A DNA stretch of 64,000 nt from Zonotrichia leucophrys gambelii (lineage: Eukaryota > Chordata > Aves > Passeriformes > Passerellidae): assembly GCF_028769735.1 (NCBI RefSeq), contig NC_088170.1:42820920-42884919 (forward strand), in the 5' to 3' direction. The notes under the pieces are model-generated. The model searched no databases. It worked only from the letters and a program-made list of their open reading frames with translations, and was not told the DNA's origin. How positions within the stretch are numbered: the first letter of the stretch is position 1; each line of letters starts with the position of its first letter. This document shows positions 25,666 through 59,815 of the stretch, piece by piece. The translations under genes and the position numbers were made by a program.

Positions 25666-28199
25666 CTCCCCCCAAAAAAACGGCAACAGGCATTCTCGGC
25701 AGGGCTGACAGTTTCCACAAACATTTATACCCTATTTTGACCTGAAAGGTGTCTATTAAGTCTTGTGTAAAAGACTCAGCCATGTGGTTCCTTCTGGCAC
25801 AGCCAGAGGCAAGATCAGTAACAGGCTTTATGAGTTCAAGGTCATCCCACACGGCACAGCAAGACCCTGTCATGAAATCTCCAGCATTCACGGCAAGTCC
25901 AGAAAATCCACCATGTCTGGCACAGGTCCTGCCCAGCCTACAGCTCCACAGCAAGGGAGCCTTCTGCACTGGGGTTCTGGACAGGCAGCAGGGCTCAAAG
26001 GAGGGAAAGTGGGATGCAAATTGGAATACAAAACTTACAGAAAAGTTAGGATTGCTCAGATGACTCACACCAAGGGGAGAGGGGTAAAAAAGAAAAAATT
26101 CTGTGAGCTGTCAGTGAAACTCTATTAAATTCCCTATTCAAATCTGTGAAATTTCCTGTCAACAGTTGTATCTATAGTATCTGAGGATGATTTCAACCCT
26201 CATGTAAGAGCATCCGAAAATGTTAATTACAAATCAATACAAGCAGAACATAAATACTGATTAGCTTAGTGAATTTTCTAGTATGCGCTTCCAAAGCATG
26301 CATTACCCCGAGCATGCTTAATTTGATAAAAAACACCGAATGCTTAGCTTTGGCGTTTAATAAATCCTTATGTGATAATATATTATATACCTGTATCATC
26401 ATGCACAGATTACATAAATACACACCTGAAAATGTCTTCCTTATGGAAGATTAATGGAAAAAACTCTACCAAAAAAAGTCTCACAATTTTTTATTTTAAG
26501 TAAAAATAGAAGTAATTAAGCCCAGTGTAGAAACATGCATCATAAATGATGACACAGCCCAAGAATAGATATGCGTAGGTCTAGCCTTGCAAAGCCAAGC
26601 TCATACATATCTTTATTCCCTCCAGGAAATAAAGGATCCTGATCTCCAGAGCCTCTCTTAGACACCTGCCTGAAAATGCTGATATCCATGTGCTTAAATA
26701 TGAGCAGCTATACTGCCCAACAGCTCAGGAACCGGCACTCCTGGGTTTTCAGAAGTGACATGGATGGCAGCTGGTGCAAATAGTGTAAGATTTGTTTCCT
26801 AATTATCTTTTATTTTTAAGTATGTCCTTCTGAAATATTTAACATGCAAAACAAATGTTCATGAAGCAGCCCCAAACCCTGTTTTTAAGAGAAATATCTA
26901 CCCTCAAAGTGCAAAAGACAAAGGCAAATCAAGCTGGGTTTATCACGGTTCCCTCTTCTGGCCCTTAAAAAAACAGTCGCCTTGCTGTCACCTGGTGTCT
27001 GCTTGGAAGAGGCATCACAAGGATCATCTGATTTTGCAAATGGATTTATTTATTAAACTGGCCAGAAAAATACCATCACAGACCCTTCCAAATACCATAC
27101 AAAACACGTTTAAAAATTCTTCAGTTATGTACGGGTTTATAAAAATAACTAACAACACTATTTTAGAAATCTCAGTAGAAATACAAGAATTTGTTACCAG
27201 GTAGGAATTTAGGCATGAGGCATTCTGCCCACATGGCTGGGGAATTCACCCCCTGTTCACACTGCACTACTGAACTCCCAAGAACCATTTAATAAAAGTA
27301 ATCCAAATCTTTCTGCTAAAAGAGAGTGAAATGGAAAAACTGATCAAAAAACCACATTCATCTCCATTACAAAGAACCACTTTTTCCATTTCTTGACAAG
27401 TAAATATGCAGCTTATCCAACACAGGAGGGATATTCAAGAATCTGGTATTTTCACTGAAACCTCTGTTTTAAAACTATTGTTTTCTTAATTAAATATAAA
27501 ACATAGCACACATTGAACTGAATAGAACTTTTAGACCCTATTTATACATAACAGATTTTTCCCTACTGGTTTTTGGAGTTTGGCTGGAGGGTTTGTTTGG
27601 ATAGTTGTTTTGGGGGGGTATTGTTTGGTTGCGTAATTTTTTTATCCTAAGGGTTCACTAATCTCCAGGAAATCCCAATACTTTTGTGTTCAAAGTGGCC
27701 AGTTAAGACCTGAAACAGTGCAGCTTATGACAGCTCACCTGGAAAGAAAGAAATTTACTCAAATTTAATGAAGTTGCACAAAGTTCTTAGAAGGACAGTT
27801 CATTCAACATTGGAATCCTGTCAGCTCCAAATCAGATTCATTATAATCACATAAGCTTGAGAAAGAGCTAAAATCATCACATCTGCATTATATGCATGAT
27901 TTCAGGGAAGAAACACAACAACTTTCTGTATCAAAAGGCCTTCATAAATTATTTTCCTTTCTCATTGAGAAGAATGTTTTCACAAATAAGGCTCTCTAAA
28001 TGAAAAGTCACAACATAGTCAGTTTGGAATACAAGAAATATGTTATTTTAAGTGGTACTAAACTTTTTTCCAAGGCTATTTTCTTCCTCATGATCAAACA
28101 AGTAGAACTTGCCCTCTATAGGCACATGAGCTGGTAAAATGTATGCTCATGAGGAGACCTTGCATTTGTGTGTCATGATCCAGAACAAAAGAGCTGTTT
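25666..28199. other. DNA downstream of TXNRD1, possibly distal 3' UTR
   Basis: No gene recognised. Several minus-strand AATAAA words mean part of this may be TXNRD1 3' UTR. The candidate conserved element at 26.2-26.5 kb lies here. Confidence 0.45.
26225..26460. other. Candidate conserved non-coding element
   Basis: AT-rich DNA that nevertheless keeps several CpGs (near 26286, 26310, 26337, 26353) and has an AAGCATGC/GCATGCTT 8-bp inverted repeat with a 10-base loop and homeodomain-like AT words. Retained CpG in unmethylated-looking, non-repetitive DNA hints at constraint. No coding signal. Confidence 0.25.
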
Positions 28200-28339
28200 T
28201 ATCTGATACAACTACCCGAACTTGGGAGGAATTTTTCTGTGGTGGGAAGTTCTTTGTTCTGGAAAGAACTAGAAAGGAATGTTCATGAAAGAAACTAGAG
28301 AGGAATAAAGCCAAACCAAAACAGTTGTTTTCCAGCTGT

Positions 28340-28410
28340 GCTAGCAGTTCTTCCATCACTGCCCACCAGACAATGCAGGCTTCAGGCTATGACTTCATGA
28401 AGGCATTTAT
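28340..28410 (-). promoter_or_regulatory. TXNRD1: SECIS element in TXNRD1 3' UTR
   Basis: On the minus strand the core reads AUGA (28395-28398), 12 bases, AA (28381-28382), about 22 bases, then UGAU (28355-28358). This is the expected order and spacing of a selenocysteine insertion sequence, which binds SBP2 and recruits the Sec-tRNA elongation factor. Short matching stretches (AUGAAGUCA before, UGAUGGAA after) agree with my memory of the human TXNRD1 SECIS. It lies about 245 nt past the stop codon. The helix was not computed. Confidence 0.85.
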
Positions 28411-28590
28411 TAAATGCCCTGCTAATCAGCAACTCAGCAGTCCAGATTCCCATTGTATTGCTAATTACCAGCCAGACACCAACTCCCACAGAGCTCTTCT
28501 CATTAAGATGATGGAATGTCCAGGTTAAGCTCTACACATTTCTGCAGGTGTCCAAGGGCAACTTCTCCCAAAATCTTCTGAATTGCAGGA

Positions 28591-28621
28591 GTCAGACACT
28601 GTGATGAAAGTCAGTCTCTGG
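28591..28621 (-). other. Stem-loop just downstream of the TXNRD1 stop codon
   Basis: On the transcript, CAGAGACTG and CAGTGTCTG pair at 8 of 9 positions (one G-G mismatch) around a 10-nt loop. The stem begins about 28 nt after the Sec UGA. Position and strand suit a readthrough-assisting structure, but this is inference only. Confidence 0.45.
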
Positions 28622-28642
28622 CAATAGCAATTATGGGGGAAT

Positions 28643-49550
<20,908 letters not shown>

Positions 49551-51688
49551 TGTCTTCAGAGGATTTTCTTCTTCCTTATGTGCCTGAACAGAAAAAACAA
49601 AAAGTATAATGGAATATTGAAACATTACCTACAGTGTTCATAAATTAGTATTTTCAGTTGCAAATATTGTGATAAGAGAACATAATTGCATCAGAATTTT
49701 CTGAGCTCTGCTTTTAATTAGCTTTCAAATGTCAGATATTGAACGATATATTTTCTTGTTCATTGGAGCACTTGGGCTTCCTTGCAGAACTTAGTTTCCC
49801 ACAACAATGCAACCCTAGAGCCTCCTCATACTGTATACCACGATACATAAGTGCTGACACAAGCATTCAATTAATTTATTTTATTCTTTTCATCTGCCCT
49901 GGACTTCCCTAATTAGTGTTTTTCTCGTCCTCATGCAAATGTTTGTAGGAAAATACAACAATCCTGTGCAGCACTGTACCTCAATAATTACCAGCCTTAC
50001 TAACTGAATGGACAGAACTGAATGAAGAAAACCATGTCTGAAATCTGTATTTTTGTAATATGCCAGTGTTTATCATCTCTTTGGTTTAGCACAACTTTGG
50101 CATTAAATGGATTAAGTGTGACCACTATGGTTTCACAAAAGACTTATTTTTTTAATCACAGAAATCACTACCACAGAAAAACTACCCATTAGTCCTAAAA
50201 TGCATTTTGGCAGTTTATGCCACAAACAAAGCACTCTCTTCATATACACTTTCTAAAATGAGCCTTCATACTTCATTTGTGAAACTCCAATTTATTAGGG
50301 TTTCAGACCTTCAAGCCTTTGGAGTTCTGGCAAAATTCTCAATGCCTCTCAAATTGCAGGACAAGACCTGGAGTGAGTAAAAATCAGATTCCTTAGCTGA
50401 CGTAAATCAGTGAGCATCAACTAAAGTAATGAAAAAAACTTTTAAGACCCAACACATCAACTAAGAAACCTATACTTTGCTACTTTACAAATATGTGTTT
50501 ATGTCTGTCTAGCTTGGTAGGACTTGATTCGGTACTACTGGAATAGTTGTGGCAAATCAAAGGAAACAGGAGAGCCCAAAAAGTTTCCCTTGTCTTTTCA
50601 TCCTGATTTTGTTTTGCATTAAACAGCCCTTTGTACTCAACCCATTCTACTGTTGCCTTCCTCTGAGGTTATTCCCTCTCCATCGCCCTCCTCTGAGGTT
50701 TGATTAGTCCCTCTCTATAACTTTGTCTGCTCTACTGACTGCTGCCAGTGCAGCCATCCCACTGACAAAAATCCCCTCCTGCTTAGATGAATTACACAGC
50801 AATGCCAGGAGAAATTCAGGCTGTGTATCTGTCTGTGCAAAGTTAGGTTGTAGTAGTATTTCATAACCCCAGGCAGCATGTTAACAGTAGAAAACACCTG
50901 AGGCCACGGTGAAGACATCCAAAAATATCTCGTTCTTCTTTCTCTTTTCCTCCTGCTCCACCACCCCTGCCACTGAACCTACTTTGCGCTTGATTCCCTT
51001 TTTTTTATTTCTCTAACACTGCCATTAGCCAGGATCAAACTTCCTACCACAATAAGAGCAGAGGGGCATGTATTGTACTGTGATATGCAGCTTCACTTCA
51101 TTTGTATTTAGAGATATAAAATCAGAGAAAGGGTGCCTTTTCAAAGAACACCTTGCTAGCTTAGTGGAAACAGGACAGTGTGAAGCATAAGGGAGACTAA
51201 CTCCCCCACAGTCATCAGACCCAGGATGATGAACAGAAGGAAACCACACCAACTACTCATTTGCTTAGATCACTACTTTTATCATGCTACTTTTTTTTTC
51301 TCCTTTTAAAAATGCTTTGTTGTCACATGGATTATGAAACTTCAGCTTTTATTTCCTACTCTTTGGTTCATTTCTCATTAATTCTTCATAATAGCTCTTC
51401 ATGAAAACATATTAAAAGCTTAGATTAGACAAAGTAGATTACAAGCTTCCTCTCTTCCTCCCAAACCCTGCTCCAAAGCAGCCAGGCTCTTGACAAGCTC
51501 CACATCCCATTTACTGGGGGAACTTCTTCATGCCATGATCCCATCCTGAGAACAGATCATCTTTACTGAAGAGTAGAGGTGAACTCTCTACTCTCTCACC
51601 CATGAACTACAGATTTTACAATAAATTCTACACACTGATTATTTTTCAATGTCAAAAATTACAAACTTTGAAATGTACCTCCCCCTAC

Positions 51689-51797
51689 CTTAAAGTTCTC
51701 TCATGATCTCCTGTTTGCTTCTCCTGTGCCGAAACAACTGGCTGGGAAGTTTCTGCTGCTGCTTCGTGCTGCCCTTCTTGCAGCTTCAGGGCTCCCC
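51689..51797 (-). other. TXNRD1: Likely non-coding TXNRD1 exon, degenerate glutaredoxin-linker homologue
   Basis: 109 nt between a good acceptor (pyrimidine-rich, ending ATTTCACAG) and a donor TTTAAG/GTAGGG. One frame is open throughout and gives EAAAETSQPVV and later HERTL, resembling the glutaredoxin-linker exon of longer mammalian TXNRD1 isoforms. In that frame the exon leaves two bases, and joining to 49583 meets TGA within ten codons. In the frame needed for the core protein this exon has a TGA near its end. It therefore most likely acts as 5' UTR. It also holds a complete four-codon upstream ORF, Met-Arg-Glu-Leu-stop, at 51690-51704, ending one base before the splice site. Confidence 0.6.
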
Positions 51798-51837
51798 CTG
51801 TGAAATCAAGGATGAAATAACGTAGTGTCTGGAGAGA

Positions 51838-51965
51838 TGTCTTTTATGAGGGCTGTGCTCCTCGAGAGAAATTATCTGGGGGAGTGGCCTGGCAGCTTCA
51901 TCGCTTCCTCATCTGTGGCATGTCTGTCCCAGGGGAGAGTTTCCTAAGGCGACTCATGACTCATT
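51838..51965 (-). promoter_or_regulatory. Candidate alternative TXNRD1 promoter with AP-1 site
   Basis: Upstream of the 51.7 kb exon on the minus strand there is TGAGTCATGAGTCG (AP-1 consensus at 51957-51963 plus a one-mismatch second copy at 51950-51956). About 100 bases later comes a TATA-like CATAAAAG near 51848-51856. This order fits an inducible promoter. TXNRD1 is an established NRF2/AP-1 target, but promoter use here is inference. Confidence 0.4.
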
Positions 51966-52305
51966 TGCAATGTTAGGATGACTTGCAATATTTTCCTGCT
52001 GAATAAAATCCCAAACAAGAGTTGGCTGCGATTTCAGTACTTTTGGCAAATCTAACAACATGACTGCATCAAAGCAAGGAAATCATATTTCCTGTGACTA
52101 AGCCTGAAACTTCAGTCTTAGAAGAACATGATAATTTTTATCTTTCTTGCCCAGAAAGTGACACGTAAAGTCTCATACTTTTTAAACTTAATTAAAAGGT
52201 TTTAGTTTTCTCCTGCAATTAATTGCCTGGAAACTTCTTTCAGTTCAATATATTGATAAAAAGGCTGGGAAAGATCAGTGTTCCCACTGGTCATAACAGA
52301 GTTCT

Positions 52306-52332
<27 letters not shown>
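52306..52332. repeat. (TA)n microsatellite
   Basis: About 13 uninterrupted TA units in the TXNRD1 5' intron, likely length-polymorphic. Confidence 0.9.
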
Positions 52333-52336
<4 letters not shown>

Positions 52337-55300
52337 TCCCAATATAGAAGTTTAAGCATATTAGTGAAAAGAAAAAAAAACATATTTACACACAGTGAAA
52401 CTTTATTTGATGTGGTATTGGAAAAGAAAAAAGTGTATTGGAATTAATTGTCAGCTCTGCCTTCCTCCACATAACCCTGAATTACGTTATGCTTAATTTC
52501 TAATAAATGGGTTAGTACACAGTTGTTTGTACTTAATCACATACATACTTTGCACTGTACAACCAGCATTAATTAGCAAACCCTGACATGTGCCCATACT
52601 TAGAGAAACAGCCATACTGAACGCTATGTATACATTCCTTGGGCATTAAGCCCACAAACCTGAAAAACATTCACATACACACAAATTAAAAAAGGCAGTC
52701 ATTGAAAACTGGTCTGTAATCTTGTAATTTCTGAGTTCTTCTCCTGAACTTGTTGCTAAAATTCCTTTATCTCACAAAGATATTGGGAAGAGTACTTTGG
52801 TGATGTTGGTAAAGGGGTTTAAAGATCAGAACTCCTAACAGTAATATTAGTGATGGATACTACTTTTCCTGTTCTAGTTGGGGAATACACACATGTAAAA
52901 AAAGAAAAGCAAGAACACAGGTTTTGAACAGCTTTCAAAAAAGACAAATTTTTGCTTTGCTATATTATACTAAAGTTGCAGTCCTGTGTGTATCCAAAGC
53001 AACAGAAAGAATATTTTATTCCTGCAAGTTTGAACAATCTTGGGAATGTTCACCTAAAACCGTAGCTTCAGTGAGATAAAATCTAGGCATTAGCCAACAT
53101 GGGCACTTCTATAAATATCTCTAATTATTTTCAGATAGATCTGTGCCAGAGGTACCAAGTTTTAGCAATAGCCCCAGAACCCAAAGGCAACCTAGCCCCT
53201 GACAAAGACTTGAAAGAGTTTGTATGTTGGCTGGCTCTGCTTCTGGGGGCCTCTCCCTTGTTGGTTTGGGCAACCTGCCACAGGCAGCATGACAAAGCAG
53301 AAAGTGCTATGTGTGTCACCAGCTTGCTCTCCATAGAATTCCACCTGTTAACAGCAGTTGTGATAACCCAGAGTCCTGGTGAATAATTGATACTTTCCAA
53401 AAACGAGTCAGCAGACACATTTTTTTTTAGAGTGAGACTGCTAAAGAGAACCTGAACCATGGATCTTCTCTGGATAACTCTCCTAGATGCGGTGGTGAGG
53501 ATGACTCTGCCTGGTACGCATCAGCATTACTTAACAAGTCTGTAGCAGGGAAGCCCAGTGAGGTTCTTGCCCTGCATAACCACCAACTTTTGGTTTTGTT
53601 AATCCCAATCTAGGAGGTGGTGGCTGGTGAGGTGGCACCTTCCCTATGACCTGCCAAGTGCTCCTTGGTACGGGGTGAACCAATATAATCAACCAATACT
53701 AAAAAAAGGGGGACAACTCTATTATCTTTCACCACACTGTTTTTTCCTTCTTTATGTCTGCATACTTGGCACCATTTCTGGCAGACTTCAGACCCGTGCA
53801 TGAGCTATATCAACTCATTAACCTAGGAAAAAACTAACCCAGGAGAAGAAAAGTTGTGGACAGTTTCCCACCAGTCTAACAAGCTCAGCCAGCTCAATCA
53901 AGCCAGGGAACAATCCTGTGATCACCCCTGCTGGTGCCAGGACAAAGGCAGGCCAGACCAGCAGAGAGTAAGAGGAGGCAGCTACACCTCTTGCTGATAG
54001 TGGCAAAACTGCCAGGTTTGCTCAGAACTTGTTAAACCAGAAAAAACCTTACCTGGGGAGATCAAAAAAATACAGTGAAACAACTGTGGTGTTTTCAAGC
54101 CATATCCTTCCTTACTGGGAGGGAGCTTCCTCACAAACCAAAGTCCTCCCTAGCACTGAGGCCTCTGAACTTTTGACTGTTTGTTGTGTAACTTCTGGCT
54201 AGAAAGAAAAAAGGCATGATTGGTTTCAGAAGGCTTTGATCAGGTGGGAACAGGACCAGCCCAACCCAACAGCCTGGATGAGCTTGGTAAGCAAAACTGC
54301 TCCAGGATAAAAATTGCCTTGCCCTGCAAAAGTGATCCAGGGATCCCACCAGCTGCAGAGGCAGGACATGGGCACCCATGGAAAGCACTTGCCTTTCAAC
54401 AATTCACTCCGGAGGTCTAGAGGTGGTGCTTCAAGGCAAAAGTCTCCACTGATTTACCTAGAGTTTCTAGGTATTTCTTTTCATATCATAGAAAAGAACA
54501 TTACCAACAAGAACAAACTTCACATTTTAATGAACAATAAGTTCAGAAGACACCTCTAAATTTGAAATGTTTCTGAGCAAGCACATAAATTGCTTTACAG
54601 CCCTGTCTTCAGACATTTGGGAAGTACAGGCTATTTCATATGACAATGAGTATTTACCTTATGTTCAAGTTATCTTTGTAGTTTGAGAAATTCTCATGTC
54701 TTCCTTCTTCTAGATATGCTCATTTCTGCACTATCCTCACAGGTCACTACCTCCCCTATTGAGCAAACTCAAACATTTGGTAGTGATGGCAACAGAGCCA
54801 TTATATCATTCAGATTACCAGGGAAAATCCCTGAGCCCTTAAAAGATACACCTCCAGCCTGGATCATTTCACAATTGCACACTGAGAGGCTGCCTTGCAA
54901 TCAACAGAACTGACAAAACTGAGAAGAAATGGAAGCCTGCAGCCTTGCTGGCATGGTGTCATTTGCTTTACCTATTGAATTGTCTTTGTCCCACTTATAA
55001 GTTTTCTCACCTTCACTCTTCCAATTTTCTCCCCATCCCACCAGGAAGGGATGAATGGGGCTGACCTGTCTGCTGGCCTCTCAAATCCAAAACCCATCAA
55101 GCTTTAACATTTGACAATTAAAAGAGTAAAGTGCATTTTCCTAAGAAATGAGAAATTCTCTGAACTATGTTATTGCTTATGTTTATCCAGTATGTTGCTG
55201 CAAAGTCCTTGAATTTGAATTCTAGTTTTGTTCATGCCCTTTTCATATCTAAGAGCTTAAAACTCCTTCCATTTAAATAAGGGACTGCTTGACTTGGATC

Positions 55301-58300
55301 AACATCAAGGCATAATGCGGAATAACTGAACTTTGCAGCTAGTTGAAGCTCTATGAAGAAGGACTCTACTTGGTCAGGTTTCTGTTAGCAGAGTCCTGAC
55401 AGTGGTACATAGTACTAATCCAGAACACCTATTTCCTTCATGAAAATATAAATTCTTTGTTTTTACCACAACTATCTGAGTACAAAAAGCATTTAAAGTA
55501 AATTCCATACGTGGGAAAACATTTAGATACAAACTTCACTTCAGGGAACTTTCCAGCCTAAGTGTTGAGCGCTCTAAGCCAGAAGAGAAAAAACCCCTCA
55601 TCATTCTTAGCCAAACAAATGCAGTTAATATATGAAAAATGCAGAAGACAGCAGAAAGCCCCAGAGCACAGTATTCTCAAAGGATAGTAAAAATCTACTG
55701 ATAACTGTTAATCTAACTTCTGCATTGGCATAGCAGGACAGGAATTACAAAACCAAGACCAACCAAAGAAGAAACACTGACAGAGGAATGATGAATGTCA
55801 GATCAAAGAGAAGACAAGCTTTCAAGTGACGTCAATTGGAGAGCCTGAATCAAAGCTCTCTATACCCAGCAGAAAAGTTCCCACTCAAAAATGGGATTAA
55901 GTGACAAAATTCACCCTTTCAGGTTAATTTTCCAATTAACATCTGGGGACCGACTCAACAACATCCTCCAATCAGTTTTCCACTCAAGATAGGTCAGCAC
56001 TGTGCAAGCAACCCACCACCTTTCCATCCAAGAACCCAGGGCAAAATACTCAACACTCAAACATCCCCTTCTCTAACAATCATCCACTCAAATTTATAAT
56101 CGGTCTCATCCAGTTAGTCTGAAAACAGGGCTCCTAAAACTGGTCTCAGTTCCTAGTAAAAGAAGTAATTCCTACTTCCAGGTTTTTGTTTCCTTTTGCT
56201 TTTCTGAATATTCATGCAGCTATCACAAAGTCCAACTGCTTTATGAAAAAGTATATTACTTTAGGGATTTTAACAAGGACATAATTATATTTGTTTGTTT
56301 GCTATGAAGTCCTACAAGACATATTTCTGCCATAATAATTATGGAACTTAAAATCCCACTCCAACAAGACCTGGGCTTTCTTACAGACTTTCCTACTAGT
56401 GCTGCCACCCACAGAAGTTTCTCAGCAGTATCAGGCAGTGGGTACGTACCCTTGAAAATCTTCAGCCATTCTTCATTCCTTATGTCATTGTTTACAGTAA
56501 GCCATACAGGAATTAGCCAGGTTGCTCTAATTAGCACTAATAGGGATGTTTTCTGCGAGCATAGCATAACATGCTGACCTCAAGTATTTCCAGAACATCT
56601 TCAATACAAACTCTGTTGGCTTTAACAGAACAAGCTGTACAAATTCAACAAAAGTAACTTTCAGATTCTCTTCTCCTCAGTAAAAGGCAATCAATCTTAC
56701 ATTAATTATGTATCTTGGAGCACTTTCATCTTCAATTTTATTTCATTGTGAACTAAACTAAGTAGGATATGAAAATCTTAATACAAAACTTGTCTGCCTC
56801 TGGAGCTGTGGTAAAAGCTACAATATCTCATATAACAATTTATATGCAATTTTAATGGAAAATATCACCTTACAGTACCATTAATTTTAGCATAGATTTT
56901 TGTCTATTTCCTTCAAACATCACAGTTTCTTTGAGATTCACTCATATTAATTAATGCTTTATCTAATCTGAATCAAAACCAAAGGAAGCTGGGTTCTGAT
57001 AGAACTACCTGTAAAGTGTATCATGCTCACAGTGCCATTTATACTGGCTCACCCTTTATTTGGGATGACCTGAAAGGGCTGAGCTTCCTGACTTTTTGAA
57101 ATTCCTGGGCCAACACAAACCTGTGGTTCCCACAAACCGTGATTAATATTCCCATGCTACCTTTTTTTAATTCCTGGTCAGTAAATAAATAACTCTCTGA
57201 CACAAGGAGGAAGCATCACCAGCCTCACTTGAATAAGTGTGGCACCTGAGGCCAGAGAGGTAAAACAGTACTCATCAGGGATGGAACAGGATCTCCTGGT
57301 GCTGGTGCCATTCATTACTCCCTACTGCCACTGGCCATGCCTTTATTGCCTCTACCACAACTAAAGCCATTTATTTATTCACACATTCTTTTCTTTGAAA
57401 TCAGGTTTGCATTTGAGTCATAGAGAACATAAAAAATGGTGGAAAACAACTCACACACAATCAGGCTTTTTTGTCTAACAAACCAGTTACAAAATTGAAC
57501 ACAATTAAAGGAAAATAAGCTCTTTGCAGGTAATCTTACAGTAAAGGCATGAAGTTTAAGGCAGGTACAACACCATGAAAAGTACTTGGGTACCTGACTC
57601 AGAAACATGTGATTTATTCCCCTCCCACAAAGTCCCTCCTGGGACTTTTTTAAGAGATGAGGAAAAAAACTAGATATTTGAATCCAGAGTAATCAAATTT
57701 TTTATCTTTGAAGAAAAAAAGGATTTGAGTGGAACTATTTAATCCTGTTTGTAGCAGTTCAGCAAACAATGACACAGAATTTCTGTGAGGAGAGGGAAGC
57801 AGCACAGCCTAACAGGTCACTCCGAACTCTCCTGCCACCAAAGCAATCCAGGAATCCAACCCTATGCACAGGACCCTGACAAAGGTCTGGCTGGGAATGG
57901 CTGTGAAGGAAAACAAGGCTGGAAAACAAGAAATACCTTATACATGTGAGCCAGAGCTACCGAGAAGTGCTTGCTTTTTGTCAGGCTGTGCAAACAGCAG
58001 AGGAGATAAGGAAGTTAGGAGTTTCCTTCCCACCATGCTGGGGATGCAATGCCAGGACACGAGAGAGGTGACCATGTCAAACAGCTCTTTCCTCCTTGAG
58101 GATCTGACTCAACAAGCAAAACAGGCAACTTTGCTAGAACAGAAGATAAAATGAGATGGTATCTCCATTCACTCAGTAAAATAAGTCCATTAGCAGCTTC
58201 TTAAGAAAAGCTAGGACTACACTAGAATACATCACTACTATTTTCTATGGAAATAAAAGCATTTGCATGCTCTACTTACTTCCTCTCTTTGCATTTGTAT

Positions 58301-59815
58301 CTCTTTTATGCAAAAGACAGTGCTGGGTCAGTTAGGGTTGTGGGGATCAAACAATTCCATGGAGTTTATCATAGAAGAATCCCTACACGGCACAAAGGGT
58401 ATATATAGGAAAGGCAATACGCTATGGAAAGCAACAGCTGTGAACTTGTGAACTTTATGAAGGAAAAACAGAAGGTAAAACCAAACTGAAGATAAGGAAA
58501 AAAATAGGACATCATATATAATCAAGCAAGTTAGGGGATGGTTATGCAAGGAAGACTTAAAACGTGACAGCATATTCAGAAATGAAGTTATTTAAAAGTA
58601 TGAATGGGGGAAAATGAATAAGCAATGAAAAAAACCACTAGGAAATACATGAGTTGAGCTATAAACTGGAAGGCAGCTGCATGACAACAGGCAGGTATAA
58701 AAAACCAGGTATCAAAAACAAGGGAGCTGCTGTAGATAAGATGTCCTCTGGAGATAGCAGTGGTAAAGAAAAAGGAGAATACTTTAGCAATTCAGTATAC
58801 TAAGCCCCAGTGCACAATTTTATCTGCTATTTGCTTTGTTTTCTACAAGCACAATCAAAACAGAAACAAGACACCCTAATAAGGGTAACTGAGATGAGCT
58901 TAATGGAGGAACAACCTTCAAACAGGAACAAGCAATGGAGTTCTACCTCCAAAGTTTTGAAAATAGAGAAACCATAAAAAAGGACTGGAAAAAGGAGGTG
59001 AATACCATACATTGTTGAAGACCAAGTATCGTTTCTGTTCACAGCAGAAATCAAGGGGATGGCATAATTATTAACAAGGTAGAGGAAATACATGGGCATC
59101 CAATAAGCTACATCCAGGATTTGAATTCACTCTACTTTTTTGCACAAAGAGTGCTATGACACATCTGTTGTTGTCACCTGAGCAACGCACATGTAAATTA
59201 TATGGTCAACACATTTCCAGGAAATACTGCAAAAGCAAAAATATTTGGGGCCTCATTACTGCTATGCTCACCACATGTAAATGTCAACATAACCTAATTA
59301 CCACTGGTGTTTGTAGTACAGCACAGAACTAGGACCACCAAAGTGGATCCCCTGTTACTCCATCTCCCAGTTATGCTGCATTCAGAGGCTCTCATATTAG
59401 CACTAAAAATTAGGAATAATTATGCTAAAACTACCTTTTAAACTGACTTTGTAGAATCCAGCCCAAATTTCATTCCCAGTCTACTTTCCAGGCCCACCAG
59501 TGAGTGTGTCCTGAGTGCCCAGTCCTGAAAGAAGCTGAGCAGCTTCAACATACAACAAAGTCGAACCAATCTAAAACACAGCCCCTCATAATATTCAACT
59601 ATGAGAGTCTGGGATGGAAAAAAAGCAGCACTTGACATTATAACAAGTTGGAGTCCCACAGAAACAAAGAATGTGTCTTATAAAGTAAAAGCTGCAACCT
59701 AGGCTATCTTAATTCTGAGATGTGTAAGTTTAGCCCCTTATTGTACAGCTTTGAATTTTATCATTAATCCTTTCTGCAGTAAAGTGGCTGTTTATAATAC
59801 AGAAAATTAAGTAAG

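Larger units (their letters stand above)
28200..28642 (-). other. TXNRD1: TXNRD1 3' UTR (proximal part; end not determined)
   Basis: The 3' UTR must reach beyond the SECIS at 28340. An AATAAA on the minus strand at 28405-28410 lies before the SECIS core and so cannot be the functional end. Further AATAAA words occur in the AT-rich DNA near 27042-27050, 26815 and 26611, but none can be chosen from sequence alone. Confidence 0.6.
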
